The position numbers and the translations under genes were made by a program. Positions 22,401-23,743 of a stretch of 23,743 bases of DNA are shown here, in pieces (within the stretch, counting starts at the first letter, position 1; each line of letters begins with the position of its first letter). The DNA comes from Ectocarpus siliculosus (taxonomy: Eukaryota; Sar; Phaeophyceae; Ectocarpales; Ectocarpaceae), in the NCBI GenBank assembly GCA_000310025.1, contig FN649726.1, positions 1,874,464-1,898,206 on the forward strand, in the 5' to 3' direction. The notes beneath the pieces were generated by a model. The model saw nothing but the letters and a program-made list of their open reading frames with translations. It was not told the DNA's origin and searched no databases.

Positions 22401-23159
22401 ATAATTTCTTGTCGTTGCAGTGGAGACAATACATTGACAAGATCAGGATGTGACTCGTAGCACTGCTTGACCATCTCCTGCTCGTGTATTTGAACGAAAA
22501 GAGGCACTTGTGACAGAGGAAACGATCCTCTTGTGGCCCAGGATCCCAAGGTCTTCGTTCTAGACGGCGAACCCGGCGTATAGGGCAACATAAATTGCGA
22601 ACGACGGTATGGAGGAGGACGACAAAAACAGCTCTGAGACTACATAGTTCAAATAGATACACTGCGAACACCGCCACAGAACATCTCGTAGATAGCGTCA
22701 GGCGACAAATCTGGGACAAATTGGAGATTTACCACCGTGGTGTCACCCTATAATAGAGCCAGTCAACCCTACATCTTCGTGCACATGCAGCTCTGAGATG
22801 CGGCCCGTGCTCTTGTTCCCTGCGTCTTGTTGCCCCCTCCTCTCTCGCTAGAGGTTGAGCCTGGTGTTTAACGCAAGACATAGCAACAGCAAAGGAAAGA
22901 AGAAACATGAAAATGCCTCCTTTTTTCAGTTATACATTAGCCTCCTTTTTTTGGTGTCTTGTTTGGCGCGTGAAAATAACGAACACAAGAAAAGGCTGAG
23001 AAAAAAATCGTGGAGGAACTCCAGTTCGACAAGCGCTTCCCGACGGACGTGCCCAAGTACCCCGAGGAAGGCTCCCAGGTGCGACTCAATGCGGCCGCTA
23101 TCCTGAGGGAGGACGCGCTGCTCAAGCGGAAGCAGGGCCAGGATGCGAAACTTATCAAG
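19415..23159 (+). CDS. CFAP99: Cilia- and flagella-associated protein 99, 5' six exons (partial)
   Basis: Exons are 19415-19570, 20233-20472, 20745-20885, 21485-21613, 22189-22380 and 22995-23159. All junctions are phase 0, giving 341 residues before the gene leaves the window. What is seen: an N-terminal helical region (SLIDKAISLVKGFDP), then a block with VLYGCVRYKEAL, a charged pair LRNDF, GYLLLFRLDELGFGEF and KM. Next come a W-centred segment, PRPFNLTKPSLRKVPEP (about 201-217), a charged coiled-coil-like stretch (about 230-286) and AAAILREDALLKRK. This order is that of CFAP99, an axonemal protein of motile cilia, here presumably of zoid flagella. The start is the only nearby ATG giving the conserved N-terminus. 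Exon 3 has tandem in-frame acceptors (20745 or 20751). Exons 5 and 6 have A-rich acceptors ending AAG. Confidence 0.82.
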
Positions 23160-23743
23160 GTGAAATGCTTGAACGTGTTGAAGGGGGGGGAGGGGGGGGA
23201 GGGGGGGGGGTACTCATAGTCGTGCATGCCGTAGTCGTTAGACCATTGACCTCGCATCCCTACAAAGCCGGGACGGAGCACGCCGGGTTCTCACCGGACC
23301 AGGCTCTCACATCACCAAGTGCGAAGCGCCGTGAGGTATTCGGCGAGTCGCATGAAGGGTGCGCTGCATCCTGCTAAGGGCGTTCGGCATCTTGTGCTTA
23401 CTTCCTTGCGTACGGATGACAGCTGCGTATGACGTAATTTATTTTCTGGTGCTTTCACTTCCAGAGACAGTTGTAAGCTCTGTGTAACTGCCTCGAGGGT
23501 GTTTGACCAATTTAACACAACGTGCGATTATCCCCTTTGCGCGGAGTGAGGGTTCTCGACTCCGCACAACAAAATCTACTAGACCACCATTCATGCTTAC
23601 CGCAAACAAAACCAAAGGCAAAGAAAAAAGCGGTAACCTGGTTGCCGAGCTCACGAAGTGAATCGGCGTGTTTTACAACATCGCTGCCAAGCGACGAAAA
23701 CCCAACCCCGATGGCAAACACCGGGGGGGGGGGGGGGGGGGAC
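23160..23743 (+). other. CFAP99 intron running to the window edge
   Basis: It begins with a GTGAAA donor after exon 6. No further CFAP99 exon was recognised before the window ends, although family members continue past the AAAILRED region, so the rest should lie to the right. A broken G run lies at about 23187-23210 and 19 G occur at 23723-23741. Confidence 0.6.
23723..23741. repeat. Poly-G tract at right edge
   Basis: Nineteen consecutive G, two bases before the end of the window, mirroring the poly-G at the left edge. It lies inside the CFAP99 gene, so the window end truncates that gene. Confidence 0.9.

Noticed and set aside
22111-22719. 202-codon minus-strand open frame with hydrophobic stretches
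   Set aside because: It lies opposite CFAP99 exon 5 and flanking introns; the plus strand matches the expected family and phases.

Overview
The window reads as nuclear DNA of an intron-rich eukaryote with flagellated cells, most probably a brown alga of the Ectocarpus type. That assignment is inferred from style, not from a marker gene: small GC-rich exons (about 80-680 nt) split by 250-1,430 nt introns, tightly packed genes on alternating strands, many CAG/CTG and poly-G tracts, and a flagellar gene. No rRNA, convincing tRNA, CRISPR array, prokaryotic operon or viral gene was seen.

Three genes can be rebuilt exon by exon with matching splice phases. (1) Plus strand, 5812-11152: a seven-exon, 305-residue alpha/beta hydrolase resembling the serine hydrolase-like (SERHL) group. 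It is apparently complete, although an upstream first exon cannot be excluded. (2) Minus strand, 19016-12361: an eleven-exon gene for a protein of about 914 residues. It has a signal peptide, five membrane segments and two large N-glycosylated extracellular loops, the architecture of prominins. (3) Plus strand, 19415 to past 23159: the first six exons of a homologue of cilia- and flagella-associated protein 99 (CFAP99), which runs off the right edge.

The prominin-like gene and CFAP99 are transcribed divergently from start codons only 398 bp apart, so they probably share a promoter region. Prominins sit in membrane protrusions, including cilia, and CFAP99 is axoneme-associated. The arrangement therefore suggests a co-expressed flagellar membrane/axoneme pair. 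The hydrolase and prominin-like genes converge tail to tail across about 1.2 kb.

The left 5.8 kb has no recognisable gene. It holds microsatellites, a four-copy 33-34 bp tandem array, an imperfect inverted repeat and one weak candidate two-exon small gene on the minus strand (4322-3866). Introns carry further structure: a pogo-like MITE 13 nt behind a 5' splice site, and a 53-56-53 bp tandem repeat whose last boundary supplies a 3' splice site. One intron requires a GC-AG boundary. Both ends of the window are homopolymeric G, which may mark assembly breaks.
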